Origin: Comamonas composti DSM 21721
GTDB lineage: Bacteria > Pseudomonadota > Gammaproteobacteria > Burkholderiales > Burkholderiaceae_C
DNA length: 64,000 bases
Reading direction: 5' to 3'
NCBI RefSeq assembly: GCF_000429845.1
Contig: NZ_AUCQ01000003.1
Coordinates: 230,378-294,377 of the forward strand
Each line of letters opens with the position of its first letter. Position 1 is the stretch's first letter. The notes under the pieces are model-generated. The model ran no database searches and was not told the origin of the DNA. It saw only the letters and a list, made by a program, of their open reading frames with translations. Below, piece after piece: positions 36,233 to 45,594 of this stretch. The translations under genes were made by a program, and so were the position numbers.

Positions 36233-37195
36233 TTACCCGGGCGGCTCCATCTTGCCGGCCTCTTGCAGCAGCCAGCTTCTGAGTGCCCTGGCCAGCAGGC
36301 CGCTGCGCTGGCCGCGCGGGCGCAGCAGCCAGTAGCTGCGCGCCGTATACAGAGGACGCTCAAAAGGGCGCACCAGGGCACCCGTCTGCAGCTCGTCCTG
36401 CAGAAAATGCCATTGGCCCATGGCCACGCCCAGGCCGTGCACGGCAGCCTGCCAGGTCAGCATGGAAGCATTGAACACCATGCGCTCGGCCTGCTCTGCC
36501 TGGTTCTGCAAGTCGTTGGACTGCAGCCAGTCATCCCAATCGTGGGCATGGTATTTGGAGACCAGCAATCGCTGGCCGAGCAGCTCGGTGGCCGGCCTGC
36601 CTGCGGAGCGCAGGCGCTCGAGCAGCACGGGTGAGCAAACGGGATCCAGGCATTCGGCAAACAGGGCATCGGCATGCAGGCCCGGTTGGCGCAGGACTTC
36701 GTCACCGGCCAGTTGTATGGCCATGTCCACGGGATCGCGCTCGAAGTTCACGGCCGGCACCAGGCGATGAATGCGCACATCCTTGCCAGGATGGCGTGCG
36801 AGAAACTGCGGCAGGCGCGGAATCAGCCACTTGGCCGAGAAGGTGGAGTACACACCCACGCGCACCACTTCTTCATCGGGCTTGTGCCACAACTGCTCGG
36901 TGGCTGTGGCAATGGCGGCAAATGCAGGCACGATCTGCGCGGCATAGCGCTGGCCGACCTCGGTCAGGGAGACGCCCTGGCGCTCGCGCACAAACAACTC
37001 CACCCCGAAGTACTCCTCGAGTGCCGTGATCTGGCGGCTCACGGCTGACTGGGTCACATGCAACTGCGCCGCTGCCGCAGTCAGGTTTCCCGTGCGGGCC
37101 ACGACCTCGAAGGTGTGCAGGGGATTGAGGGGAGGGATGCGCCGCGCCAAACCGAAGTCCTGTGATGAGAGCTGCCGGCACGGCCTGGGGCACAT
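36233..37195 (-). CDS. LysR-family regulator (GcvA-like)
   Basis: A transcription factor of up to 320 residues with the HTH TFEVVARTGNLTAAAAQLHVTQSAVSRQITALEEYF and a GcvA-like effector domain (VGVYSTFSAKWLIPRLPQFLARHP). The first 20 residues may not be translated, so the true start may be a little downstream. It is divergent from the oxidase/Bug/dehydrogenase genes across 258 bp with a LysR-type dyad at 37333-37359, so it probably controls that cassette. Confidence 0.82.
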   Translation of the reverse strand: MCPRPCRQLSSQDFGLARRIPPLNPLHTFEVVARTGNLTAAAAQLHVTQSAVSRQITALEEYFGVELFVRERQGVSLTEVGQRYAAQIVPAFAAIATATEQLWHKPDEEVVRVGVYSTFSAKWLIPRLPQFLARHPGKDVRIHRLVPAVNFERDPVDMAIQLAGDEVLRQPGLHADALFAECLDPVCSPVLLERLRSAGRPATELLGQRLLVSKYHAHDWDDWLQSNDLQNQAEQAERMVFNASMLTWQAAVHGLGVAMGQWHFLQDELQTGALVRPFERPLYTARSYWLLRPRGQRSGLLARALRSWLLQEAGKMEPPG

Positions 37196-37332
37196 CGCTG
37201 CCCTGCTTGGCGGTCAAGCAGTACCGTCAAGCAGGGCGTCTTGTCCTCGTCGTAAACCTGGGGGTTTATCTCGCCGTGTCAGCCGCCTGGTCAGACGCTG
37301 TCGAGCGCTGCCCTGCTTGCTGTGGTGTCAGA

Positions 37333-37359
37333 CCAGGTATGCGCTTTGCTCATGCCTGG
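37333..37359. promoter_or_regulatory. Candidate LysR-type operator between the LysR gene and the FAD oxidase
   Basis: CCAGGTATG and CATGCCTGG are 9-bp arms with one mismatch and a 9-bp spacer. The inner AT-N11-AT fits the LysR T-N11-A rule. The dyad lies about 95 bp upstream of the oxidase start. Confidence 0.5.
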
Positions 37360-37453
37360 AACTCAAATGGAAGTTTACCCATTGGGCAAGCCTTCCCACA
37401 ATCCACACATCCCAGCCACTCGGGCTTTGTTTTTCGCTTCTGCTTTTTTGCAC

Positions 37454-38863
37454 ATGTCTCATCTCGAACCATCCTTTATGTCTTCAGGCAATGTCATTGC
37501 GGCCTTGCAAGTCGCACTGCCCGCTGACCGCATACGCCTGGGTGCAGAGATCGGAGAGCGTCACCACACGGACTGGACGCGTATGGATCCGCAGTGCCCG
37601 AGGGCACTGCTGCTGCCTCGCGCGACCGAGGAGGTCTCGACCATGCTGCGCATCTGCCATGCCTATGGTCAGCCCGTGGTGCCTCAGGGCGGTCTGACGG
37701 GCCTGGTCGGGGGGGCTCATCCACAAGCCCAGGAGGTTGCGCTGTCGCTGGAGCGCATGAATGCGATCGGCGAGGTGGACTGCAGCGGTGGCACGATCAC
37801 CGTTGAGGCAGGAGCCATTCTGGAGAATGTGCAGCAGGCCGCCCTGGCTGCGGATTTCGTCTGCGGGCTGGACATCGGCGCGCGGGGCTCTTGCACGCTG
37901 GGCGGAAATATCGCCACCAATGCCGGTGGCAACCACGTGGTGCGCTATGGCATGGCCCGCGACAATGTCCTGGGCCTGGAGGTGGTGCTGGCCGATGGCA
38001 GCATCGTGAGCTCGCTCAACAAGATGATCAAGAACAACAGCGGCTATGACCTCAAGCACTTGTTCATAGGCAGCGAAGGTACGCTGGGCGTCATCACCCG
38101 CGCCGTGCTCAAGCTGCACCCGCAGTCGCGCAGCACGCAGTGTGCATTGCTGGCCCTGCCCGGATTGGATGCGGCCCTGCAGGTGCTGCGTCAAGCCAAG
38201 GCCCATCTGGGCGGAGGCCTCTCGGCCTTCGAGGTGATGTGGCCCAGCTTCTATCACTTCGTGACCCGGTTGCCTGGCGTGGACTCGCCGCTGTCCGGCG
38301 ATCACGGCCTGTACCTGCTGCTCGAGGCCCAGGGCAGTGACGAGGCCCAGGATGCCGAGCGCTTCGAGCAGTTGCTGTCGGGCTGGCTGGAGCAGGGCCT
38401 GCTTGAAGATGCGGCCCTGGCCCAGTCTGTCGAGGACAGGAAGCGCTTTTGGCATCTGCGTGATGCCGTGGCCGAGTTCCCGGTGTTTTTGCCCAAGCGC
38501 TCGACCTTCGATGTGAGCTTTCCTCTGGACGGCATGGCACAGGCCATTGCGCAAATCGAGCACAAGGCCGAGGCCAACTGGCCTGGCTGCACCAGGCTTT
38601 ATTTCGGGCACCTGGGGGACAACAACCTGCACATCGTGATCGATGTTCCGGGAACTCAGGGGGCATATGCCGAATCCATAGAGGAGCTGGTCTACGACTG
38701 TGTGGGCGCCCTGCAGGGCGCAGTCTCTGCCGAACACGGCATCGGTCGCAAGAAGCGCCAGCACCTGGGGCGCTCGCGCAGCCTCGAGGAAATCACCCTC
38801 ATGCACACGCTCAAGCGGGCCCTGGATCCGCTGGGCATCCTCAATCCCGGCAAGGTGCTTTAA
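37454..38863 (+). CDS. FAD-linked 2-hydroxyacid oxidase/dehydrogenase (D2HGDH/GlcD family)
   Basis: A 469-residue vanillyl-alcohol-oxidase-fold flavoenzyme. The FAD domain shows VVPQGGLTGLVGGAHP and ARGSCTLGGNIATNAGGNHVVRYGM, and the C-terminal FAD-oxidase domain has FGHLGDNNLHIVID and SAEHGIGRKKRQHL, which resemble D-2-hydroxyglutarate or D-lactate dehydrogenases. A downstream Bug receptor and succinate-semialdehyde dehydrogenase suggest a hydroxyacid pathway ending in succinate. The start is uncertain: ATGs at 37454 and 37478 both lack a good ribosome-binding site. Confidence 0.83.
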   Translation: MSHLEPSFMSSGNVIAALQVALPADRIRLGAEIGERHHTDWTRMDPQCPRALLLPRATEEVSTMLRICHAYGQPVVPQGGLTGLVGGAHPQAQEVALSLERMNAIGEVDCSGGTITVEAGAILENVQQAALAADFVCGLDIGARGSCTLGGNIATNAGGNHVVRYGMARDNVLGLEVVLADGSIVSSLNKMIKNNSGYDLKHLFIGSEGTLGVITRAVLKLHPQSRSTQCALLALPGLDAALQVLRQAKAHLGGGLSAFEVMWPSFYHFVTRLPGVDSPLSGDHGLYLLLEAQGSDEAQDAERFEQLLSGWLEQGLLEDAALAQSVEDRKRFWHLRDAVAEFPVFLPKRSTFDVSFPLDGMAQAIAQIEHKAEANWPGCTRLYFGHLGDNNLHIVIDVPGTQGAYAESIEELVYDCVGALQGAVSAEHGIGRKKRQHLGRSRSLEEITLMHTLKRALDPLGILNPGKVL

Positions 38864-38905
38864 CGCGCCTTCCCCCTCTTTCTTCATCTTGCTCAGGAGA
38901 CTGTT

Positions 38906-39904
38906 ATGAAACACCGCTTTGCTCGCCGCACCCTGCTGGCCTCCGTTGGCGCTGCCATCCTGTCCATGGGGCCGGCTCTGGCCCAGGCCGACACCTATCC
39001 CACCCGTCCCGTAAAGATCGTCGTGCCCTTCACTCCTGGCGGTACGACCGACCTCGTGGCTCGCCTCATGGCCCAGCAATTGCAGGAACGCACGGGCGGT
39101 ACCTTCATCGTGGAGAACAAGGCGGGCGCTGGCGGCAACATCGGCGCCGATGCCGTGGCCAAGGCGCCGGCCGATGGCTATACGCTGCTGCTGGTCTCCA
39201 GCAACATCCTGGCCATCAACCCACTGGTCTACAAGAAGCTGCCCTTTGATCCGGCCACGGCCTTCGCCCCTGTGAGCAATGTGGTCACGGTGACCAATGT
39301 CTTTCTGGCCAATCCCAACAACCGCCTGGGCATTCGCTCCATGGCTGACCTGCTGGCAGCGGCCAAGCAAAAGCAGTCCAGCGGCGGGCTCAACTTCGGC
39401 TCCACGGGAAATGCTTCGCTCACGCATCTGATCGGCTCGGTATTCTCGGCCACAGCCGGACTCAAGCTCCAGCACGTGCCCTACAAGGGCTCGGCACCCA
39501 TGCTGCAGGCTTTGTATTCAGGCGAGGTGGATTTTGCGATCGACAACCTGCCGGCCCCCCTGCCGCACATCACTTCCGAGCGCCTTCTGCCTCTGGCCGT
39601 CACGGGAGCCAAGCGCAGTGCTCAACTGCCCAAGGTGCCCACGGTGGCCGAATCTGGCTTCCCCAACTTCAATCTGACCTCGTGGTTTGGCCTGCTGGCG
39701 CCCGCAGGAACGGACGCTGCCGTGGTGAACATGCTCAACCGCCATATCACCGAAATCCTTCAGGACAAGAGCGTGCAGTCCAAGCTCATCAGCATGGGCA
39801 CCCAGCCTGCACCGGGAACGCCTGCCGAGTTCGGCAGCTTCATTCGCAGCGAAGTCGCGCGCTGGGCTCCTATCGTCAAGGAGTCTGGGGCGAGTATTGA
39901 TTGA
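38906..39904 (+). CDS. Bug-family (TctC-like) periplasmic solute receptor
   Basis: A 332-residue secreted binding protein. The leader ends at ALAQADTYP, and YPTRPVKIVVPFTPGGTTDLVAR and FIVENKAGAGGNIGADAVAKAPADGYTLL are the hallmarks of Bordetella-type Bug/TctC proteins, which bind carboxylates. CAGGAGA precedes the ATG. The membrane parts TctA/TctB are absent from the window, as is common for Bug genes. The ligand is probably the hydroxyacid or dicarboxylate used by its neighbours, which is inference. Confidence 0.9.
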   Translation: MKHRFARRTLLASVGAAILSMGPALAQADTYPTRPVKIVVPFTPGGTTDLVARLMAQQLQERTGGTFIVENKAGAGGNIGADAVAKAPADGYTLLLVSSNILAINPLVYKKLPFDPATAFAPVSNVVTVTNVFLANPNNRLGIRSMADLLAAAKQKQSSGGLNFGSTGNASLTHLIGSVFSATAGLKLQHVPYKGSAPMLQALYSGEVDFAIDNLPAPLPHITSERLLPLAVTGAKRSAQLPKVPTVAESGFPNFNLTSWFGLLAPAGTDAAVVNMLNRHITEILQDKSVQSKLISMGTQPAPGTPAEFGSFIRSEVARWAPIVKESGASID

Positions 39905-39906
39905 TA

Positions 39907-40009
39907 CCCCCTGAGCGGCTGCGCGGCTTCCCCCTGGAGGGGGGCGACAGCCTCACTGCGGGGCGGCCCTTGTTCTCGCTGTCCCTAGGCCCGGGCCGCG
40001 CCAGTTTTG
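39907..40009 (+). repeat. GC-rich dispersed repeat (family 2), copy 2
   Basis: It has the same block order as 35496-35607: CCCCCTGAG, GGGGCGGCCCTTG and CGCGCCAGTTTTG. It starts 3 bp past the Bug stop codon, so both copies sit at gene ends. Confidence 0.75.
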
Positions 40010-40119
40010 CGCGCTGCGCCCGGGCTTGCTCCCTCGCCCCCTTGGGGAGACGGTTGGGGTGAGGGCTCCCCTGCAAAACCCTGAGCTCCCCGCAAAGCCC
40101 TGCTTTTCCCCGCCTCACA

Positions 40120-41574
40120 ATGATCACACTACCTTTGCAAGACCCTGGCCTGCTGCGCCAGCACAACTATCTGGCCGGATCCTGGGTTGAGTCCCATGGA
40201 GGCCAGGCCCTGGACGTGCTCAACCCTGCTACGGGAGAGCTGCTGGCCAGGATCGCCAAAGCGGGTGTCCACGATACTGAACAAGCCATTGCTGCAGCCG
40301 AGCAGGCCTTGCCGGCCTGGCGTGCACTCACGGCAGAAGCACGTGCGACTTGTCTGCGCCGCTGGCATCAACTGGTGCTCGAGCATGAGCAGGATCTGGC
40401 GCTGATTTTGACCAGCGAGCAAGGCAAACCCCTGGCCGAAGCGCGCGGCGAGATTGCCTATGCGGCTTCATACATCGAGTGGTTTGCCGAGGAGGCGCGC
40501 CGTGTCTATGGCGAGGTCGTGCCCTCGCCCTGGGCCGACAAGCAGATCCTGGTCACCAAGGAGCCCGTTGGCATTTGCGCGGCCATCACGCCCTGGAACT
40601 TTCCCGCAGCAATGATTGCACGCAAGCTGGCGCCGGCCCTGGCCGCAGGTTGCGTGATGATCGTCAAGCCTGCCGAGCAGACACCGCTGACGGCGCTTGC
40701 ACTGGCCGAACTGGCCCACAGGGCGGGACTGCCTGCCGGAGTGCTCAGCGTGCTGTGCGGCGACCCCCGTGCCATAGGCGGTGTGCTCACGGCCAGCGAC
40801 AAGGTGCGCAAGCTCAGCTTCACGGGCTCCACGGCCACAGGGCGTTTGCTGGCTGCACAATGCGCGCCTACGCTCAAAAAAATGTCGCTGGAGCTGGGGG
40901 GCAATGCGCCCTTTATCGTGTTCGATGATGCCGACCTGGACGCTGCCGTCGAGGCTGCCATGGCTTCCAAATACCGCAACTCGGGTCAGACCTGTGTCTG
41001 CACCAATCGACTGCTGGTCCAGGATGGCATCTACGAGGCCTTTGTGCAGCGCCTGGCCCAGGCCGTGGCCGGGCTGCGTGTAGGCAATGGCCTGGAGCCC
41101 CAGATCGAACTCGGCCCGCTCATCGATGATGCGGCCTTGAGCAAGGCCGAGGAGCTCGTGGCCGACGCCATGGAGCACGGGGCTCGCCTGGTCCAGGGCG
41201 GCCGGCGCCATGCGCTGGGCCGCAGCTTTTACGAACCCACGGTGCTGGCCGATGTGCCCGTGCGGGCGCGTATCGCACGTGAAGAAGTCTTCGGCCCTGT
41301 GGCCCCGGTGTTCCGCTTCAGTACCGAGGAGCAGGCAGTGCAAATGGCCAATGACACCGAATACGGTCTGGCTGCCTACTTCTTCTCGCGCGATGTGGGC
41401 CGTGTCTGGCGCATGAGCCAGGCGCTCGAATACGGCATGGTCGGCATCAATACCGGCATCATCAGCACGGCCGTGGCGCCATTTGGCGGTATCAAGCAGT
41501 CGGGCATGGGCCGCGAAGGCGGTGCTGCAGGCATAGAGGAATATCTGCAGTCCAAGTACCTGTGCATGGCCTGA
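40120..41574 (+). CDS. Succinate-semialdehyde dehydrogenase (copy 2)
   Basis: A 484-residue aldehyde dehydrogenase nearly collinear with the product of the gene at 2347-3801. It keeps [26 protein letters not shown], the catalytic cysteine in GQTCVCTNR and [18 protein letters not shown](P)-dependent oxidation of succinate or glutarate semialdehyde is likely. It follows the oxidase and Bug genes, so it probably serves that cassette rather than homoprotocatechuate breakdown. It converges with the adenosyltransferase gene with only 3 bp between stops. Confidence 0.88.
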   Translation: MITLPLQDPGLLRQHNYLAGSWVESHGGQALDVLNPATGELLARIAKAGVHDTEQAIAAAEQALPAWRALTAEARATCLRRWHQLVLEHEQDLALILTSEQGKPLAEARGEIAYAASYIEWFAEEARRVYGEVVPSPWADKQILVTKEPVGICAAITPWNFPAAMIARKLAPALAAGCVMIVKPAEQTPLTALALAELAHRAGLPAGVLSVLCGDPRAIGGVLTASDKVRKLSFTGSTATGRLLAAQCAPTLKKMSLELGGNAPFIVFDDADLDAAVEAAMASKYRNSGQTCVCTNRLLVQDGIYEAFVQRLAQAVAGLRVGNGLEPQIELGPLIDDAALSKAEELVADAMEHGARLVQGGRRHALGRSFYEPTVLADVPVRARIAREEVFGPVAPVFRFSTEEQAVQMANDTEYGLAAYFFSRDVGRVWRMSQALEYGMVGINTGIISTAVAPFGGIKQSGMGREGGAAGIEEYLQSKYLCMA

Positions 41575-41577
41575 CTG

Positions 41578-42150
41578 TCAGCTCTGGCTTGCCTGGTTGC
41601 GCGCCAGGCGCTCACTTTTCCAGTAGATGTCATCGCCGCCGTCCATGCGGTTGAGGACCCGGGCCAGCACGAACAGCAGATCGGACAGGCGGTTCAGATA
41701 CTGGCGTGGCGCCGCGCGCATGGACTCGCCTTGCTCCAGCGCGACCACCTGACGCTCGGCGCGCCGCGCCACGGTGCGGCAGATATGGGCCTGGGCTGCG
41801 GCACGTGTGCCCGCCGGCAGAATGAATTCCAGCAGCCTGGGCAGTTGGGAGTTGTAGCGCGCAATGGCCTGATCGAGCTGCTCCAGCGCATCGCTCTTGA
41901 GCAGCTCGTAACCGGGCATGGACAGTTCGCCGCCCAGGTTGAACAACTGGTGCTGAATGTCGATGAGCAGCTCACTTACCGCCTCAGGCAAGGGTTCGCA
42001 CAGCAGCAGGCCTATGTGCGAATTGAGTTCATCCACGTCTCCCATGGCATGGGGTCGGCCACTGTTTTTCGAGACCCGTGTGTTGTCGCCCAGGCCGGTG
42101 GTGCCGTCATCTCCTGTACGCGTGGAGATTTGCGTCAAACGATTGCCCAT
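41578..42150 (-). CDS. Cob(I)yrinic acid a,c-diamide adenosyltransferase (PduO type)
   Basis: The 190-residue enzyme attaches an adenosyl group from ATP to cob(I)alamin to make adenosylcobalamin. TRTGDDGTTGLGDNTRVSK, HAMGDVDELNSHIG and RTVARRAERQVVAL are PduO-family signatures for ATP and corrin binding. I chose the ATG at 42150 since GAGGAG lies just upstream; the frame extends 47 codons further without family residues. It fits the need for B12 handling seen at metH, though the two genes are far apart. Confidence 0.9.
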   Translation of the reverse strand: MGNRLTQISTRTGDDGTTGLGDNTRVSKNSGRPHAMGDVDELNSHIGLLLCEPLPEAVSELLIDIQHQLFNLGGELSMPGYELLKSDALEQLDQAIARYNSQLPRLLEFILPAGTRAAAQAHICRTVARRAERQVVALEQGESMRAAPRQYLNRLSDLLFVLARVLNRMDGGDDIYWKSERLARNQASQS

Positions 42151-42308
42151 GGCTTGCTCCTCACTGATTTGACTTAAGCCGGCAGCATTGTGCTTTACAA
42201 AAAGCTCATAGATGTAGTCCTGGGCAACAACGGGCAAAACTGCTGGATATTGCAGGGCAATCAGGGTGCAATGGCGGCGTGTTTCTCGCAAGACTGGAGT
42301 ATGTGCTC

Positions 42309-42518
42309 ATGAAGACCTCTGCACCTCGCAATGTCTCGGGCTTTGAAGTTCGCAGCGTTTTATTGTTTGCCGCGCTAACCCTTGGCGGCACGGCAGCCCT
42401 GGCATCGGGCGAATCCAGGTCTGCGGCCCAGCTTCTCATGCGTTCAGCCGCCAGCAGCTCCCAGGTAGCCTCCCCTGGGCTCAGCGCACAAGCCTCTGGC
42501 ACACGGCCGCAGCCGTAG
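42309..42518 (+). CDS. Possible small secreted protein, hypothetical
   Basis: A 69-residue frame beginning MKTSAPRNVSG with a hydrophobic core FAALTLGGTAALASG that would make a signal peptide, followed by a serine/alanine-rich tail. GGAG lies 12 bases upstream, rather far. No known family is recognised. It may not be translated. Confidence 0.35.
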   Translation: MKTSAPRNVSGFEVRSVLLFAALTLGGTAALASGESRSAAQLLMRSAASSSQVASPGLSAQASGTRPQP

Positions 42519-43079
42519 CCACAGCGATGATTGGCAACGCGGCATGGCCAAGATATTCGGGAGGTGGGCTCAACGAGTTACTGTTAGAACGTGTTTACGA
42601 TCTCCTCGGTGCCGCGCCAGTGTCTGTGCGGGATGGGATGCAAGGCGCGATACTGCAGCAATAGCCGTGCTATTGCGAGGATTCGCAACGCTGTAGACCG
42701 CCCGCAAAGGCACTGTCCCGAAGGGTTGGAGCGAAATCGGGCGATTTCCTAGCGCTGTGGCTTGCTTGCACCCCGGTGCAAGCTGCGCCCCATCGCTTTG
42801 AACTCATCCCAATTGCGCTCCAACGCGGCAGCGTAGAGATCGTAAACACGTTCTTACGGCACATTGGATCCACCTGCAATGGCCTGCAAGGCGTTCTTGA
42901 GGGTGTCGGGGTGGGGTAGGGTGGCAGTCTCGGAAGGCGCGCAGCTGGACCACATGAATCGATCTTTGTGGACCAATTCCAAAAGGCTTGCCCAGCTCGG
43001 CCGAGCAAGCCTGCGCAGGCTTGGAGCACCTGTTTTTCGCTCTGCCTGATGGTATTCTTTGGGCCCCAAGGAGAATCCC
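42519..43079. other. Intergenic region holding a MITE-like element
   Basis: This 561-bp gap holds the full-length element at 42586-42854. The remaining 225 bp before the flavoprotein gene contain its ribosome-binding site (AAGGAGAA) and no other feature I can support. Confidence 0.6.
42586..42854 (+). repeat. MITE-like element, full copy C (269 bp)
   Basis: It is as long as copy B and differs from it at only about ten positions. It has the same perfect 19-bp terminal inverted repeats and the same internal GCAATAGC and GCTTGCACC hairpins. No clear target-site duplication is seen. Confidence 0.92.
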
Positions 43080-44504
43080 ATGAATGCCCCAGCCGCCTCC
43101 GGCAGCTTGCTGCCTGAATTCGCGCAGCGCCCCATCCCCCCTGAGTTCTTGCAAGCCCTGAGCCAGCGCTTTGGTGCTCAATGCTCCACAGCCATGGCCG
43201 TGCGCGAACAACATGGCCGCGACGAAGGCTCTATCGCCGCACCGCCGCCGTCTGCCGTGGTGTTTGCAGAGTCGACCCGGGACGTGCAGGACGCGATTGC
43301 GCTGGCCAGCCAGTATGCAGTCCCTGTCATACCCTATGGCGCAGGCTCTTCGCTGGAAGGCCATCTGCTGGCGGTCCAGGGTGGTATCAGTCTCGATGTC
43401 AGCCGCATGAACCGCATCCTGTCCGTGAATACTGAAGATCTCACGGTCACGGTGCAGCCAGGCATTACGCGCAAGCAGCTCAATGAGGCCATCAAGGACA
43501 CCGGTTTTTTCTTTCCCATAGACCCGGGAGCCGATGCATCCATCGGCGGCATGACGGCTACGCGTGCCAGTGGTACGAACGCCGTGCGCTACGGCACCAT
43601 GCGTGAAAACGTGCTGGCGCTGGAGCTGGTCACGGCCAGCGGTGACGTGATTCGTACGGGCACACGCGCCAAGAAGAGCAGCGCCGGCTACGACCTCACG
43701 CGCCTCATCGTCGGCAGCGAAGGCACACTGGGCGTGGCCACCGAGATCACGTTGAAGCTGTATCCGCTGCCCGAGGCCGTGAGTGCGGCCATTTGCTCCT
43801 TTCCGAGCATAGAAGCTGCGGTGCGCACGGTGATCCAGACCATACAGATAGGCGTGCCGATTGCGCGGGTGGAGCTCATCGACGTGAACTCGGTACGCAT
43901 GGTCAACACCTACAGCAAGCTTGAGCTGCGTGAGGAGCCCATGCTGCTCATGGAGTTCCATGGCTCGCCCACGGGAGTCAAGGAGCAGGCCGAGATGGTG
44001 CAGGATATCGCAGGCGAATTTGGCGGCAATGCCTTTGAATGGGCGGAGCGTCCCGAAGACCGCACTCGCCTGTTCACCGCGCGACACAACGCCTACTTTG
44101 CAGCCGTGGCCAGCAGGCCTGGCTGCCGCTGCATCACCACCGATGCCTGCGTGCCTATCAGCCGCCTGGCCGATGCGCTGCTGGACTCGGTGCGCGAGGC
44201 CGATGAGAGTGCCATTCCCTATTTCCTCGTAGGCCATGTGGGGGATGGGAACTTCCACTTCGGCTATCTCATAGATCCTGAAAGCAGCGATGAACGCGAG
44301 CGTGCAGAACGCCTCAACCATCAGCTTGTGGAGCGTGCCATCGGCGTGGGCGGCACCTGCACCGGAGAGCATGGCGTAGGCATACACAAGATGCAGTTTC
44401 TGCGTGATGAAACCGGGGACGGTGCGGTGGAGATGATGCGTGCCATCAAGCGAGCGCTCGATCCCAAGAACATCCTCAATCCGGGCAAGATCTTCGCGCT
44501 CTGA
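43080..44504 (+). CDS. FAD-linked D-lactate dehydrogenase-like oxidase
   Basis: A 474-residue GlcD/Dld-type flavoprotein. FAD-binding segments YGAGSSLEGHL and GADASIGGMTATRASGTNAVRYG are followed by the C-terminal FLVGHVGDGNFHFGY and GTCTGEHGVGIHKM, matching cytochrome-type D-lactate dehydrogenases. It would pass electrons from D-lactate or another D-2-hydroxyacid to the respiratory chain. AAGGAGAA precedes the ATG at 43080. It is the third GlcD-superfamily protein in this window, besides 37454 and glcE. Confidence 0.87.
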   Translation: MNAPAASGSLLPEFAQRPIPPEFLQALSQRFGAQCSTAMAVREQHGRDEGSIAAPPPSAVVFAESTRDVQDAIALASQYAVPVIPYGAGSSLEGHLLAVQGGISLDVSRMNRILSVNTEDLTVTVQPGITRKQLNEAIKDTGFFFPIDPGADASIGGMTATRASGTNAVRYGTMRENVLALELVTASGDVIRTGTRAKKSSAGYDLTRLIVGSEGTLGVATEITLKLYPLPEAVSAAICSFPSIEAAVRTVIQTIQIGVPIARVELIDVNSVRMVNTYSKLELREEPMLLMEFHGSPTGVKEQAEMVQDIAGEFGGNAFEWAERPEDRTRLFTARHNAYFAAVASRPGCRCITTDACVPISRLADALLDSVREADESAIPYFLVGHVGDGNFHFGYLIDPESSDERERAERLNHQLVERAIGVGGTCTGEHGVGIHKMQFLRDETGDGAVEMMRAIKRALDPKNILNPGKIFAL

Positions 44505-44693
44505 GCCTTGCGGCCCCTTCGGTACCGCCAGCACAATGCCCGGATGTGTCGCGCATCCGGGGCAGCAAGCTGCTCCTCGTGGCTGCGGCAATATACCCGT
44601 GGGCGAGCCAGGAGAAGGTTTTTTTAATGCCTGGGCTCGGCTTGTCAAACCAGACTGACAGGTCAGGTCGATGGGCCTCTGCACAATAGGGGG

Positions 44694-45590
44694 ATGTTTT
44701 CTCCGACTTCCTCCTGGGGCGTGCGCGCTCGGCAACTGTTGAGCCCCTTGCAATCCCTGATTGATGCCTTGCGCCTGTGGCTGGCGGCCGATGGTCTGCG
44801 CATGAGTGCGGCCATGTCGTTTTACGGCATTCTGAGCCTGGCGCCGCTGCTGCTGTTGATTGTTGGTCTGCTGGGCTGGTGGGTGGACCGCAGCTATGTG
44901 GAGCACACGCTCATAGAGCAGATCCAGTCAGTGATTGGTGAGCGTGGTGCCCAGGTCGTGAGTGGTGCGCTGGAAAGCGCCCAGCGCCCGGCAGAAGGGC
45001 GGCTGGCTTCGATCTTCGGCTTGATCATGCTGATGTCAGGTGCCACGGGCGTGTTCGTCGAGCTGCAGTCTTCCTTGGAGAAACTCTGGATTTCGGATGG
45101 CACGCCCACGCCGCCCAAAGCTGCGTGGTGGCGTCTGGCCGTGCTCAGGCTGCGGGGCCTGAGCTATGTGCTGGTGCTGGGCTTCCTGTTCATGGTCTCC
45201 ATGCTCATGTCCACCGCGTTGCAGCTGCTCACGCATTGGGCGGGGGCCTTGCTGCAGATGGAACCTTTTCTGCCCCTGGTTCGTTTGATCAACGAGGCCG
45301 CTTCGTTCGCCATCGTGAGTCTGCTTTTTGTCGGGCTGATGCGTGTGGGGACCGGCCCCAAGCCGGCACTGAGACATCTGATCTGGGGCGGTGCCTTCGG
45401 CGCCCTGCTGTTTTCTCTGGGCCGGCAGGCCATGGCCTGGTATCTGTCCACGGCGGCCGTGGTTTCCGCCTATGGAGCTGCAGGCTCCCTGGTGGTGTTG
45501 CTGATGTGGATTTATTTCTCGTCTGCGATCTTGCTGCTTGCCGCTGCCATGGCCAAGGCCTTGAGCAACCGCGCGCAGTGCAAGCGATAG
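44694..45590 (+). CDS. YihY/BrkB family inner-membrane protein
   Basis: A 298-residue polytopic protein of the family once called RNase BN, now known not to be that nuclease. LSAAMSFYGILSLAPLLLLI-like segments near residues 38-60, GATGVFVELQSSLEKLW and the late AYGAAGSLVVLLMWIYFSSAILL are diagnostic. Function in the family is unclear. The LysR gene starts 4 bp after its stop. Confidence 0.88.
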   Translation: MFSPTSSWGVRARQLLSPLQSLIDALRLWLAADGLRMSAAMSFYGILSLAPLLLLIVGLLGWWVDRSYVEHTLIEQIQSVIGERGAQVVSGALESAQRPAEGRLASIFGLIMLMSGATGVFVELQSSLEKLWISDGTPTPPKAAWWRLAVLRLRGLSYVLVLGFLFMVSMLMSTALQLLTHWAGALLQMEPFLPLVRLINEAASFAIVSLLFVGLMRVGTGPKPALRHLIWGGAFGALLFSLGRQAMAWYLSTAAVVSAYGAAGSLVVLLMWIYFSSAILLLAAAMAKALSNRAQCKR

Positions 45591-45594
45591 ACGT

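Noticed and set aside
44538..44561. CCCGGATG/CATCCGGG hairpin after the D-lactate dehydrogenase-like gene
   Set aside because: A real inverted repeat, but no T-run follows on either strand, so not called as a terminator.
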